Positions 21,260-30,422 of a stretch of 64,000 bases of DNA are shown one piece after another. How positions within the stretch are numbered: position 1 is the first letter of the stretch; the number at the start of each line of letters is the position of its first letter. Position numbers and translations under genes: made by a program. The notes beneath the pieces are model-generated. The model was not told the origin of the DNA. It did not search any database and was given only the letters and a program-made list of their open reading frames with translations. The DNA lies in the NCBI GenBank assembly GCA_018136815.1, contig CM030940.1, positions 4,487,698 through 4,551,697 on the forward strand, in the 5' to 3' direction. The DNA is from Isochrysis galbana (taxonomy: Eukaryota; Haptophyta; Isochrysidales; Isochrysidaceae).

Positions 21260-21402
21260 CCGTCGCTGCTGCCGCAATCCACCGCCGCCATCATCTCCGC
21301 CGCTACCATCTCCGCCGCCATCACCTCTGCCTCTCTCGTCTCCCCCGCCCTCGCTGCGATCGCTCATCAACGCCACCGTCGCCGCCGCCGTCCTCACCGG
21401 AC

Positions 21403-22050
21403 ATGGATGGCAATCCGCTATACATAGTGCAACCTACTGGCTTTGAGGACCCTAACTTCGCCGCCTGCCTATTGCTTGCCCCACTTGAAGGAACCAAGCA
21501 AGCCGGATACCAATACATGATCACAAACACAGCAACCCTAACTAAAGCAGGCTTCAAACAATCCACCGTCGAACCAAATTTCTTCAAACGATCATACGAG
21601 GATGGCTCCACTATCTACCTGGCACTTTATGTTGACAACATGTTGATCCGATTCCCAAAGGGCAAGAAGGAATTAGTCGATTCTTTTATCTCTCAGTACT
21701 CAAAACGATTCAATGTGAGCATTGTGGGTGAACCATACCGATTTCTAGGCTTCGAAATTGATCGACACCGAGCCGATCGCCGCATGACCCTTCGCCAAAC
21801 AAAGTACATAGAGGAGATTGCTGCGACATTCTTGAGTGAACGAACAACAAAGCCGTTCACCACCCCGATATGTTCTTCTAGAATTGATGAATTTCACAAG
21901 TTATCTGGGGCGAGCTCTGACCTTGACAGGTCTCGAATGCGATCAAAATCCTATCTCCAACTTATGGGCTCATTGCTGTTTGTCACAATAGGGTCACAAT
22001 AACACGTCCCGATATCTCCTTCCACGTCTCCTTCCTTTGTCAATTCATGC
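21403..22050 (+). pseudogene. Ty1/copia reverse transcriptase, damaged
   Basis: From ATG at 21403 the frame reads YIVQPTGFEDPN, KAGFKQSTVEPNFF and LYVDNMLI, the order of copia-type reverse transcriptase blocks; the catalytic YVDD is YVDN here. Further on, RFLGFEIDRH and RKSYLQLMGSLLF-type residues (SKSYLQLMGSLLF) match the copia connection region. A duplication of GTCACAATA separated by GG (21982-22001) shifts the frame, after which TRPDISFHVSFLCQF continues the protein in another frame. It is cut at about 22050 by a LINE. Confidence 0.85.
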
Positions 22051-22051
22051 A

Positions 22052-22935
22052 AGACCTAGAGACTCCTATTTGCATTTCAAGCATGTCCTACATAGAAGGA
22101 TAGCTACGGCGAACCGTTTTGCTGACGATCCAACATGCCGCTTTTGCGGCATAGCCCCTGAGAGTTCCACTCACCTGGCCTCATGTATCGCGACGGAGCC
22201 CGTCTTCGAATTCATAGAAGGACTTCTGGGGATTAGCCTTAGGCCGGGATCCGAAACAGCCCAACGTCTTTTCTGTTATCAGGTGGATAGACCGCACCCC
22301 TCCTCAGGATACTTAGGTATCCTGGCGTGGAGGTACATCCTAACCGACTTCTACAACATCCAGTATGGCAACTCGGACGGCAGGTCCGTTAAGTCGATTT
22401 TAAGAGCGACACTTACGAGATACCACCTGCTAGTAACGGCGAAAGTCGGTTTCTTTCAGAGGCTAAAAAAACAACGAGAGAATATGGGGTTACACGCCCC
22501 GAGCAACAAACATATTAAGAAGATGGTAAGCCCGCTGTACACGGTGGACAAGGATTTCAACATAGGAACATCGGAGGACCTCCTACAAGCGGCAAGGGGT
22601 CTGGACCTACGACACATCACCTAAAGTAGCTTAACCTCTTAGTCGGAATCACAGCGCTTATTAAAGAGGAGCCTAAGAGATTTAAATGAGGATAACCTGA
22701 GCAAACACCGACACAAAGGACGAACCACAGTCTCCCGCCCCCTTCTCTCCAACTCCTGGCCGAAGCAGCGCGCGCGGCCTCCCCGGAACCAGCTTCTCCA
22801 AAAATGAGGGAACTGGGAAAGGGGAAGGGGGTTGTTAGGGGTTAAGGTCGGGTAGTAGGGAGGTACACTAGCACACTGCCTCACGCCGCACACGTAGCGG
22901 GGAATTTTAAGAAGATTGAAGATTTTTTTTCCATT
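22052..22935 (+). mobile_element. Family A LINE (copy A4) inserted in copia element
   Basis: Contains the ORF2 tail and 3' UTR ending GAAGATTGAAGA and eight T at about 22923-22930. Copia sequence lies on both sides (reverse transcriptase upstream, RNase H end downstream), although some copia sequence between them is absent, so the insertion came with a deletion or a later loss. Confidence 0.8.
22064..22624 (+). pseudogene. LINE ORF2 C-terminal zinc-binding domain (A4)
   Basis: Starting RDSYLHFKHVLHRR with CX2CX8HX3C, then WRYILTDFYNIQYGN, and ending LDLRHIT. It is very close to the 945-1499 copy and is intact as a domain; the frame opens upstream at 22037 in copia-derived sequence. Polymerase and endonuclease are absent. 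Confidence 0.85.
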
Positions 22936-22944
22936 AAAAGAACC

Positions 22945-23126
22945 CGGGTGTAACCGCTCGCACTCGGCACTATGCTCGTTGGCTGCTTTATGCTCGTGAA
23001 CAATTTCTTCATCGTATCTCTATGCCGCATTGGATTTCAACATCAGCGATGACTGCTGATATCTTCACTAAATGCCTGGACAAGACTACCTTCCTCCGTC
23101 ATCGCGCTTCCCTTCTCAATGAATAA
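22945..23126 (+). pseudogene. Ty1/copia RNase H C-terminus
   Basis: The frame RTRHYARWLLYAREQFLHR ... MTADIFTKCLDKTTFLRHR ends LLNE and a stop. The ADIFTK.L signature is the standard end of copia pol. It continues the element begun at 21403. Confidence 0.8.
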
Positions 23127-23166
23127 TGCTAACAGATTCCACGGTTCAGCGATTATTTGTATCGCT

Positions 23167-23310
23167 GTGGGGGAGTGTCTGAGTTGAGATTTCTATTGTA
23201 GACGTGTCAGTTCTAGTACCGGTGTGGCAACGTCGTCAAGGACCCCGACGCTAGAGTGCGCTAGCCGAACGATGTTACCTCTCGTCTACACCACGTTGCT
23301 ATCTATCACT
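23167..23310 (+). mobile_element. Copia polypurine tract and 3' LTR start
   Basis: GTGGGGGAG at 23167-23175 is directly followed by TGTCTGAG, the usual PPT-to-LTR arrangement about 40 bp after pol. The LTR end cannot be fixed; a CA at about 23310 is one candidate. Confidence 0.55.
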
Positions 23311-23402
23311 GGGCCCCCTTGGTATGGGGCCAAACATCCCCCCTCTAGCGTCAGCGGCCCCCCTTGAAACGCCTCCTCTGCCATCAGCTCGCCGCAAGCC
23401 GC

Positions 23403-24440
23403 ATGCCGAGCGACTTCCGCCCTGGTGGCCCTGGCCCGGAATCGTTCTTCCTCTCGGCGCTCGCAGCGGCACCCCGCGGCACACGCAGCATCGTAATGGA
23501 CGTCGGCGCCAACGCGGGCGACTGGAGCGTACGTTGGGCGAGCGCGATTGCTGAGGCTCGCTCGCGTGGACAGACGCTCGAGTTGTACCTCTTCGAGCCT
23601 CAGCCAGTCTTTCGTCACTCATTAGCAAAGCTCGCACAGCGCATCAACGCCACATTCCTCCCGCTTGCAGTCGGCAGGCACGCAGGAAGGATACGAATGG
23701 TCGGCAGGGCCCAATCAGTCACCGCGCGCACGGTGGAGGTGAAGTCGAACGAGAAGCCAACATCGGACATAGTGCCCATGATCGATTTTGGGGCGTGGAT
23801 GCGTGATAAATTGGCCGGTCGTCAAACGCTCAGCTTCATGAAGCTCGACATCGAAGGCACCGAGTACGTGCTGCTTCCGTGGCTTCTCACGCAGGCGCGT
23901 GAGACGTTGTGCTTGCTGCACTCCATGATCATTGAGTGGCACCTCAAGTTCACCTTCCCACACAAGCGGCTCCAAGCACTCGGCCTGGAACTCTCGTTCC
24001 TCTCACAGTTGCGCAATGGCTGCCCGACACGTGCTCCTATTGCTGTGTATAACGAGGTCTTGGCCGCAAATCAATATGGGCTGCCCGTTCCTGGGCTACT
24101 GGAGACGGCACTGATGCATACTCCTTGGCACGGCCAACATGGCAGAAATGCCCGTAACCGGCTGATGGAGAGCAATATAGAGCTAGCCCGGATGGCTGCA
24201 CATGCGCAAAAGGTTACCCGAGAGGATGCCCAACGACGGTGCGCTTCACGGCGCGTGGCTTGTCGATCTAATGTGGCGTTCGGCGAGGATCCGTGTGTAC
24301 TTGACCGCATCTCCTGCGACGCACAGCTCTCCAATACCACGTACAAGCGCGCAGTTCGGTACCCCGTGAATGCAACCGGGCTCGGAGACTGTGCTGCGGG
24401 CATCGATTCGCCGCCTTGGCGAGAGCATGTCTTAGATTAA
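23403..24440 (+). CDS. FkbM-family SAM-dependent methyltransferase
   Basis: The 345-residue product contains the glycine motif VMDVGANAGDWSV (SAM binding), LYLFEPQPVF at the second strand, and FMKLDIEGTEYVLLPWL, the hallmark block of FkbM methyltransferases, which O-methylate sugars and other small molecules. The C-terminal 130 residues are Cys-containing and not part of the domain. The open frame begins at a TTG at 23364; I chose the first ATG at 23403, though an upstream exon with a signal anchor is possible. The gene starts about 90 bp after the copia LTR, so that LTR lies in its promoter region. No intron is apparent. Confidence 0.8.
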   Translation: MPSDFRPGGPGPESFFLSALAAAPRGTRSIVMDVGANAGDWSVRWASAIAEARSRGQTLELYLFEPQPVFRHSLAKLAQRINATFLPLAVGRHAGRIRMVGRAQSVTARTVEVKSNEKPTSDIVPMIDFGAWMRDKLAGRQTLSFMKLDIEGTEYVLLPWLLTQARETLCLLHSMIIEWHLKFTFPHKRLQALGLELSFLSQLRNGCPTRAPIAVYNEVLAANQYGLPVPGLLETALMHTPWHGQHGRNARNRLMESNIELARMAAHAQKVTREDAQRRCASRRVACRSNVAFGEDPCVLDRISCDAQLSNTTYKRAVRYPVNATGLGDCAAGIDSPPWREHVLD

Positions 24441-24812
24441 GGGGCGTCAATTGAACTGTCCAACCCAAGATTTTTATTGGCCGCAGGTAGAAACTTCTCA
24501 GGATTCCGGTGTTCACTTGCTAACACGGTGCACGTGTCCCTACTCGCAACTGTGGGCTTATGACTTATGGGCACATAACAGGTGCACGGGAGGTGCCGGC
24601 CCAACTGTGGCCGAAGAGTGAGAGAGAGTAGAAGGAGCGAGTGAGAGAGCGGGATATGAGGCCAGCCACTTACGGGAATTTTATATTCACGTTTACGTGG
24701 CAAAGTCCCGAACTACGAACTACGAACTACGTACGGGAGTCACGCGGTGCCGGAAAAAAACTCTTAAAGATGCCTACTAGCTGTTGCTACTAGGCCACTT
24801 CCCCTCTTCCTC
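24441..24812. other. Intergenic, no gene seen
   Basis: Downstream of the methyltransferase. An A tract followed by CTCTTAAAG at 24754-24771 resembles the reverse complement of a LINE 3' end. AACTACG is repeated three times at 24714-24735. Confidence 0.4.
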
Positions 24813-24863
24813 AACTATCGTTAAACGAAAGGGTAATGGAGCGCGCGCCGCTACCCTCCTAGG
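24813..24863 (+). mobile_element. Family A 5' start module remnant
   Basis: AACTATCGTTAAACG then ATGGAGCGCGCGCCGCTACC at 24836. The frame reads MERAPLPS and stops, so only the leader and first codons of an ORF1 remain. Confidence 0.5.
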
Positions 24864-25150
24864 TCGTTTGCCTTCATTTGGTACCCCTCGTTTCCAAAGA
24901 CGCGATGCGGGGCCCCGCTCCCGGCACAAAAAAATATCTAAAAATGGAAGGGCGCCTGATGATATAGTACTCAAGCGAATGGAATGGATCAAAACAAAGA
25001 TGGACGAGAACTTTAAAAAAATCATAGGTTATGGCGGAAGCATTGGACAGCATCAGATATTTGGCGAAGACCCCCGATACCACCACAAGGAATCGTTGAA
25101 TTCATTTGCTGCCCCTCGTGGACAGCCGGATTGGCGCTGAGGGGGTGAAG
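24864..25150 (-). repeat. Inverted relative of 63100-63495
   Basis: 24864-24935 is the reverse complement of 63418-63490, and 25069-25145 of about 63104-63182. The middle parts differ: at 63 kb a 200-bp TIR element lies between them. This is probably a retroelement leader or LTR piece. Confidence 0.7.
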
Positions 25151-25160
25151 GCCGTGATAA

Positions 25161-25558
25161 TCAATCAGTCATCAGATCTGCAGGTACCACTACGACACGT
25201 GTATTCACCACAGCACTCTGAGTTATTTTGGCACACCGACCCTGGTTCGCGGCATGGCGTATGAACATGTTATCCCAGTTTTGCTCGTGATCGTTTTCAA
25301 GAAGCATCCAGACTTGAAACCCGTCGTTCGGATAGAATTCCCACTGGATGTCATTGTGGATCTGGGGAAAGTACGCGCCCTCTTTGGACAGCACAAGAGA
25401 GTGCAACCTCAGGTTTGGTTGTTTTTTGGGCAAGTGCCCCCATGTGGACGGTATAAGTTGTACTTGCAGGATTCCCTCGCCGGAGTGGGCGGCTTCGAGC
25501 CCTGCGGAATGATGCGTTTTGGGCGCGCCCCCGCGTTTCCCCGCCCGGGTGCATATGA
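25161..25558 (-). CDS. Partial protein, possible 2OG/Fe(II) dioxygenase (PhyH-like)
   Basis: A minus-strand frame of about 130 codons ends with TGA/TAA at 25161 and is cut upstream by the N gap. It contains QIHNDIQWEFYPNDGF then QVWMLLENDHEQNW. The HXD pair followed by a Phe/Gly/Gln-Val-Trp block recalls the iron-binding strand of phytanoyl-CoA dioxygenase-like enzymes, which hydroxylate lipids and secondary metabolites using 2-oxoglutarate. The distal His and Arg of that fold are not seen in this piece, so the assignment is tentative. Codon use and lack of repeats suggest a host gene; it converges or diverges with the SURF4-like gene across the gap. Confidence 0.35.
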
Positions 25559-25658
25559 NNNNNNNNNNNNNNNNNNNNNNNNNNNNNNNNNNNNNNNNNN
25601 NNNNNNNNNNNNNNNNNNNNNNNNNNNNNNNNNNNNNNNNNNNNNNNNNNNNNNNNNN
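25559..25658. other. Assembly gap (100 N)
   Basis: Exactly 100 N, the usual placeholder for a gap of unknown size. Coding sequence appears to be interrupted on both sides. Confidence 0.99.
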
Positions 25659-25659
25659 G

Positions 25660-26592
25660 ACACGCCTCTCGATAGTGCTGCTGGGGGGCCGTTTGTGCAT
25701 TGCTTTCCTGTTTTGTTACGTTGGCCTTTCCGAATTACATCGGCTGCTCTTTCAGCCTTTCACCCCATACTTGCCAGGAGACGGCCATGACGTCATTTGG
25801 CCCAAGGTGAGCGCATAGCGCTACACGCGCATTGGACGACACATAGCTCTCCGCCATGGACAATTAAATGTGTCCAACGGCGATGTCATAGCGCTGTACT
25901 GCATAGCTCGAGGTTTCACGTTGTCCGTTCAATCTTGTGGCTCATGCCGTCCCCATCCTCCCCACCCACGTATTATACACTCTCTGCTGGTGCGGATAAG
26001 GCCGTGGAGCTGTTGTTGGCAATGCCATTCACATTCGGCTTTCGGATGGACACTGTCACGAAGCTCCTTGCCGTTTCGCTCGTCACGGAGGCAAGCACGC
26101 TGGAACCCTAGCGGAATGCATGCGAGCTCCTTGCGTCCACTTTGGCTCCCTAGTCACACACGCGGCCACGCTTGCCCTCTAGCATGGACGACTCGGGAGC
26201 GCTCACAACACCACCCTACTTTGGTTGATGCAAGGCCTTCTATGCATGGTCGTGGTGGCGGCTTCAAGGGGATGCAAACGTCTTCTCGCAGGTGAGCAAT
26301 CAGCCAAGTGCACACTGGCGGACTCTTCAACTCATATATTTCTTGTTGATCTCTATGGCCTGGAGATCTGCTTGGATCTCCAACTTGCACACTAGCTTGA
26401 TACTTCCTCGTATGTTCCCTTCCTAAGTCAACGCAACGGGCTCCCTTACCGATTCCTCCACAGAAGCGTCGCGCCTTGCACTATCGCGAGCACTTCATGA
26501 CCAACATGGCGACAGCAGGCGGGCTGCTATTGCTCGTCAAGCTTGGCGGCGGCCGGTACACCGTAGACGAACTGGTAAAAAAGCAAGATTGA
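25660..26592 (+). CDS. SURF4/Erv29-like ER cargo receptor, C-terminal half
   Basis: Four exons can be joined in phase: 25660-25806, 26001-26090, 26235-26291 and 26464-26592 (TGA). The product reads LLGGRLCIAFLFCYVGLSEL, a linker, AVELLLAMPFTFGFRMDT, VTEAFYAWSWW and MTNMATAGGLLLLVKLGGGR, and ends VDELVKKQD. The spacing of membrane helices and the final GGLLLLV-LGGG block followed by a dilysine KKXX tail match SURF4/Erv29, multi-spanning receptors that package soluble cargo into COPII vesicles and cycle between ER and Golgi. The N-terminal half is lost in the gap. Intron donors are GTGAGC, GCAAGC (a GC-AG intron) and GTGAGC. Confidence 0.65.
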
Positions 26593-27149
26593 TGGTTGCT
26601 CTTTTCATGAAGGTAGCAAGATATTCAATCCCTTCGGATGACTTTTCATCGTCATTGAACTCGAGTTTTGCTTCCCTCTTGACAGTGAATTGTGGCCATT
26701 TCCGATCCTCCGAAGCGCAACTTAGACTCAAACATGATGCAGGATCTGAAGCGCAAAACATCAAGGCACCTATGTTGCCTGGGTGGCATTGAACACATGT
26801 GATCGAGAGGGCAAGAGGATGGACAGAAACGAAAGATTGGCCGTGGAGATGGTAAGATTGGCAGTCAAGATGGTTGGGGCCATGGCACTATCATTGTGAG
26901 CGAATGGCTGTCGTGGTGCTGCCCCCCGCTTTTCAGGTTGTCGTGTTCGAGGGGATGATGATGCATATGCCCCTTTCTTTTCACGTAGAGTTTCCTCAGT
27001 AGTGGCGAGGCGTGATGAATGGGAGCTTGGAGGCAGCCAGTTTCAACGGGGAGTGGAGTTTGGGGAGGGGCGCCCAATAACCGGTGACCTCGTGTCTCCC
27101 CATCCAATCACCGTGACACCTTCCATGGACCATGGACCCCCCGTTGCGG
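26593..27149. other. Intergenic, no gene seen
   Basis: 3' flank of the SURF4-like gene. Short frames only, no recognised motif. Confidence 0.4.
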
Positions 27150-27633
27150 GTAGGAGGAGCGTCTCCATGCCATGCGACGACACGCACTATTTATAGAGTG
27201 TGTCTTCCCCTTCCGAGCCCCCCCCGCTCCCCTCTCTCCCTCTTCCCTTCGCCCCGCGCGCACCGCTCCAGCTCGGATCCCTTCCTTCCCTTTCCCTACG
27301 TCTCATGCGACCCCAGTGGTTCTCTTGTTTCCTTAGCCAGCGAGGTCCGGAGTCTCCCGCGCTCGTCGCTCTCTTCGCCCTGCCAGCGATATTTGGGCCA
27401 GCGCATGAATATTTCTTGGATAATTTTGAGGGATATTTGGGCGAGAATTTGTGGATATCCTGGCCTACCCCTACCGAGACGCCTCATCAGCGAAGCCACG
27501 CACCTCCTCACCTCCTCCAACTGCCACCTGACGGATCCGAGGTTACCACTACCTCAGATGGGAACAGAGGGGACGGAAGGGAAGCGGCGAGAGGCGCGGC
27601 GGAAGTTGGGGTCCCCTCATCGCGGCTTGATGC
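27150..27633 (+). repeat. Retroelement repeat homologous to 52560-52860
   Basis: Shares GGAGCGTCTCC, an imperfect hairpin around TATTTATAG (27175-27199), a C/T-rich stretch, GCGACCCCAGT and the block GATCCGAGGTTACCACT with 52560-52860. Within it 27440-27525 translates to a LINE piece RRLISEATHLLTS. So this is a mosaic of retroelement pieces upstream of the gypsy pol. Confidence 0.6.
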
Positions 27634-27639
27634 GCAGCC

Positions 27640-29330
27640 GTACCTACGTGGGTATCGCCGGTGCGATGGCGATGCAGTGGATGCCCGTCGTTTTGGACTA
27701 TTGCCGCCGTACTCCTTCTCGTCCGGCCACGTCCGCCGCCTCCCTCCTATCTCAAGCGCGCGATCGACAATCCAGCCAAGTGGCTCAAGTTGGTCCCAGT
27801 TCCAGTTCAGGGCCTTCGAATGTTTCGAGTGTCGCCGCGATTGATAGGGAGTGGCGGCCATGGCTAGGGTCGCCCCGCTCGTCGTTGTTACCCGTCCGTC
27901 CCGCTCGGATGATTCGCAAGGTCCGCAACCGATGGCGTGTATGGACGGCGGTGCGCGGTGCGCACGGCTCGATCTCGTATGCCTGGCTGCCATTGTCTCC
28001 ATCGCTGGCTTCGGCTCTCGATGCGGAGGTCCGCCTTCACTCGTCCGCAGTGGGGGAGGAGCCGTTGCCGATCCTTGCTCCCTCTCCCTCTCCCTCGTCC
28101 TCGTCGCCGTTTGTGCCGATGCCTCCTCTCTTGGAGACGTGTGCCTCCGTTTCCTTTCCGGACACGCTTACTCCAGAGGGTTGGCATGCCGCCTTGCGTC
28201 TAACCTGGTCAGGCCTGGAACGCCTTGCTCTGCTTCCGACGCCGCCATCTCGCCTAGGCTTGGGTGCCTTGCCGGACTTGCACCCGCCGCTGCCTCCGCT
28301 CGACATCCGTTCGCTTCTGCGTCGACTATCGCGACACGAACTCGAAGCTTCGTATCTCGGACAGCCCTCTACCGCTCACCGTCGAAGCTATCGATCGTCT
28401 ATCCCGAGGCCAAGGTTCTCGAGATTCTCTCTTTCTCTGCTTGCTCGATCTCGCCTCCGGCTTCTGGTGTCTGCCCATCAAGGAGGAGGACAAACCCATC
28501 ACGGCGTTCTGCACCCACCGCCAGAAGTACGAGTTCAATTACCTCCCGTTCGGCGTCCAATCCGGCCCTTCCTACATGTGTCGTCTCATGGACGCGGTGC
28601 TCCAAGGCCTCGCATGGGAAATTTGCATGCCGTACCTGGACGACATCGGGATTTGGTCGACAGGTACAGGCAACACGCTCGAAGAACGCATCGACGCCTC
28701 ATTCGAGCAAATGCTTCACCGTCTCGATCTCGTCCTCGAGCGCCTCCGGTGGGCCGGTCTCTCGTGTAAGGCCTCCAAGTGCATCTTGTTCGCTATCAAG
28801 GGCGAGTACCTTGGGCACGTCGTTTCTCGTCGTGGTCTCGAGATGGACCCCAAGAAAGTCGAGGCGGTACGCTCGATTGATCCACGTCACATCAATTCGC
28901 TCGAAAAGGTCCGCTCGTTTCTCGGTCTTTGCTCGTACTACCGTCGGTTCATCAAGGGTTTCGCGCACGTCGCGGCACCTCTCACCGACCTTACTCGTAC
29001 GGGCGTCGATGTGGCTACCGTCTCTCAGTCACCTGAGTGTCAGACAGCGATCCGTCGCCTCATCGAGCTCATCACGTCTGCTCCAGTGTTGGCGGCGCCT
29101 CGTCACGACAAAGAGTTCATCGTCAAAACGGACGCGGCCAGTACCCTGGGTATTGGTGGTATTCTGTCGCAAGTCGACGATCATGGGCACGAGCATGTCG
29201 TCGCGTATTACGGTCGCCGCCTCACCGCCGCGGAGCGTCATTGGACCACCATGCCCCTCGTTTCCGTTATGGTGCGATTCCCGTTCCAGACAAGATCGTC
29301 GACAGATCGCCCTTTGATCGTCGTCCGTCG
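27640..29330 (+). mobile_element. Ty3/gypsy element fragment
   Basis: A Ser/Pro-rich frame (27640-28290) that could be the end of gag or the gag-pol linker is followed by pol. It is truncated inside RNase H at about 29270 and abuts another retroelement 5' module at about 29380. The second copy of this pol is at 62471-62880. Confidence 0.75.
28288..29270 (+). pseudogene. Ty3/gypsy reverse transcriptase and RNase H start
   Basis: The frame starts in VRFCVDYRDTNSKL, then SPLPLTVEAIDRL, LDLASGFWCLPIKEED, FNYLPFGVQSGPSYMCRLMD and the catalytic YLDDIGIWS. Next come CILFAIKGEYLGHVVS and SIDPRHINSLEKVRSFLGL, CSYYRRFIKGFAHVAAPL and the RNase H opening FIVKTDAASTLGIGGIL, with AYYGRRLTAAERHW at the end. 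The first reverse transcriptase block before VRFCVDYR is missing and a different frame precedes it. RNase H catalytic residues beyond this point and integrase are lost. The catalytic Asp pair is intact. Confidence 0.9.
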
Positions 29331-29379
29331 TTGTCTGATCGGAGTGTTTGGGTTTGATTTCAGTCGAGTTATGTGAGAA

Positions 29380-29656
29380 AGTCGTGGGGCGAGAGTCGGG
29401 GTGTTTTCCTGGGTGTCTTTGTCCGTCGGCCTGTCGCCAGTCGTCATCCGTCGTCGCTCTCGCTCTCGTCGCTCTCGCTCTCGTAACACTCAGACCCTAC
29501 AATCCCTCCTCACCTCGCCAGCCCCTGCCACCACAGCCCTCCTCTCACTCACCCTCGCCTTTCGCCGCTCGTTCCATGTCGCTTTCGCCGCCGTCCTCGC
29601 CCTCGCTCAAGCCCGCCTGCCCGCCTTCCTCTGCTGACGGGCTTCAGCCCGTCAGC
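29380..29656 (+). mobile_element. Retroelement 5' module with CTCTCG repeats
   Basis: GTCGCTCTCGCTCTC repeats (29450-29490), then AACACTC, a C-rich leader and ATG at 29577 (MSLSPPSSPSLKPACPPSSA). It is almost identical to 58040-58292, and both copies end in a perfect hairpin with arms GCTGACGGGCT and AGCCCGTCAGC (29633-29656). Truncated after about 25 codons. Confidence 0.6.
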
Positions 29657-30042
29657 ACCTCTGAAGTGGCCTCCCTCGCCGCGCCTGCCGCCGGCTTTGC
29701 CCCTTCCTCATTGCCCTCAGGCCCCATGGGCCACTCCAATTCGTCATTGCGCCGCTCTACATTTGTGAGAATCTGTGAGTGTGAGTCGCGCGTTCGTTGC
29801 TCGTCCCCCTGCGCTTTCTGCAGCTCTCCTGTGACCTTATGCCGCGTTGCCAGCGGGAACATCCCTGTGGCCATTGCTGCTTTGGCTCCGACGCTGTTCG
29901 CTCGGCAGTACGCTGCAGCCTTCCGGACGTCATCGAGCGCGGCTGCGCGGTTTCTGGCGCGGAGATCGCGGGCCTGGATAGTATAGTGCCCAGGGGCCGG
30001 CTTAGGCTTCCTCTGGGGCTTGGGGATGGCTCTGGGAGCCAT
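29644..30042 (-). CDS. Possible CENP-B/psq-type DNA-binding fragment
   Basis: A 132-codon minus-strand frame from ATG at 30042: MAPRAIPKPQRKPKP, then ALDDVRKAAAYCRANS, MFPLATRHKVTGELQ and SHSQILTNVERRNDELEW. The succession resembles a psq/CENP-B helix-turn-helix (AA..FGIP.STL...L.G) followed by the start of a second one (ILT..E...L), as in pogo/Tigger transposases and host proteins derived from them. Similarity is weak. The frame's 3' end runs into the inverted retroelement 5' module, so it may be a truncated transposase. Confidence 0.35.
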   Translation of the reverse strand: MAPRAIPKPQRKPKPAPGHYTIQARDLRARNRAAALDDVRKAAAYCRANSVGAKAAMATGMFPLATRHKVTGELQKAQGDEQRTRDSHSQILTNVERRNDELEWPMGPEGNEEGAKPAAGAAREATSEVLTG

Positions 30043-30422
30043 GGGAAGGGGGGGGGCCGCTCTGCGAAGCGGGCCGCTCTGCGAAGCGCAAGCCTCTACA
30101 ATTTCAAACGAGGCCCAAGGTAGCCAAGGTGAGGAAATACCGGGGGGAGGACAAAGAAGGTGCTATGAGTTGGCTACTACCCCCGGAGTAGCCCCCCCTC
30201 TCTCTTGCGGCGAGAGAGAGTATGTTGATATTCCCTCTCTCTCGCCCCCACTCTCTTCCCTCCTCTCTCCTCTCTCCCCCTCTCCCCCCCTCTCCCCCCC
30301 TCTGTCCCTTCCCTCCTCCCCTCTCTTTCCTTGCGCAGAGTGTCAGCAGGCGGAAGGGGAAGAGGAGGGTGGAGGAGGCGCGAGGGGGGGCTGGCCCAGC
30401 CGGCTGGCCGCCGCCTGCTGGG
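30043..30422. other. Upstream region of the HAT-repeat gene
   Basis: Contains a tandem GGGCCGCTCTGCGAAGC (30054-30089) and a C/T-rich stretch at about 30235-30330 that could act as a promoter or initiator region. No TATA box is evident. Confidence 0.4.

Noticed and set aside
27851..29317. 488-codon plus frame overlapping gypsy pol
   Set aside because: It is out of frame with the reverse transcriptase motifs and has skewed Ser/Arg composition, so it is a shadow.
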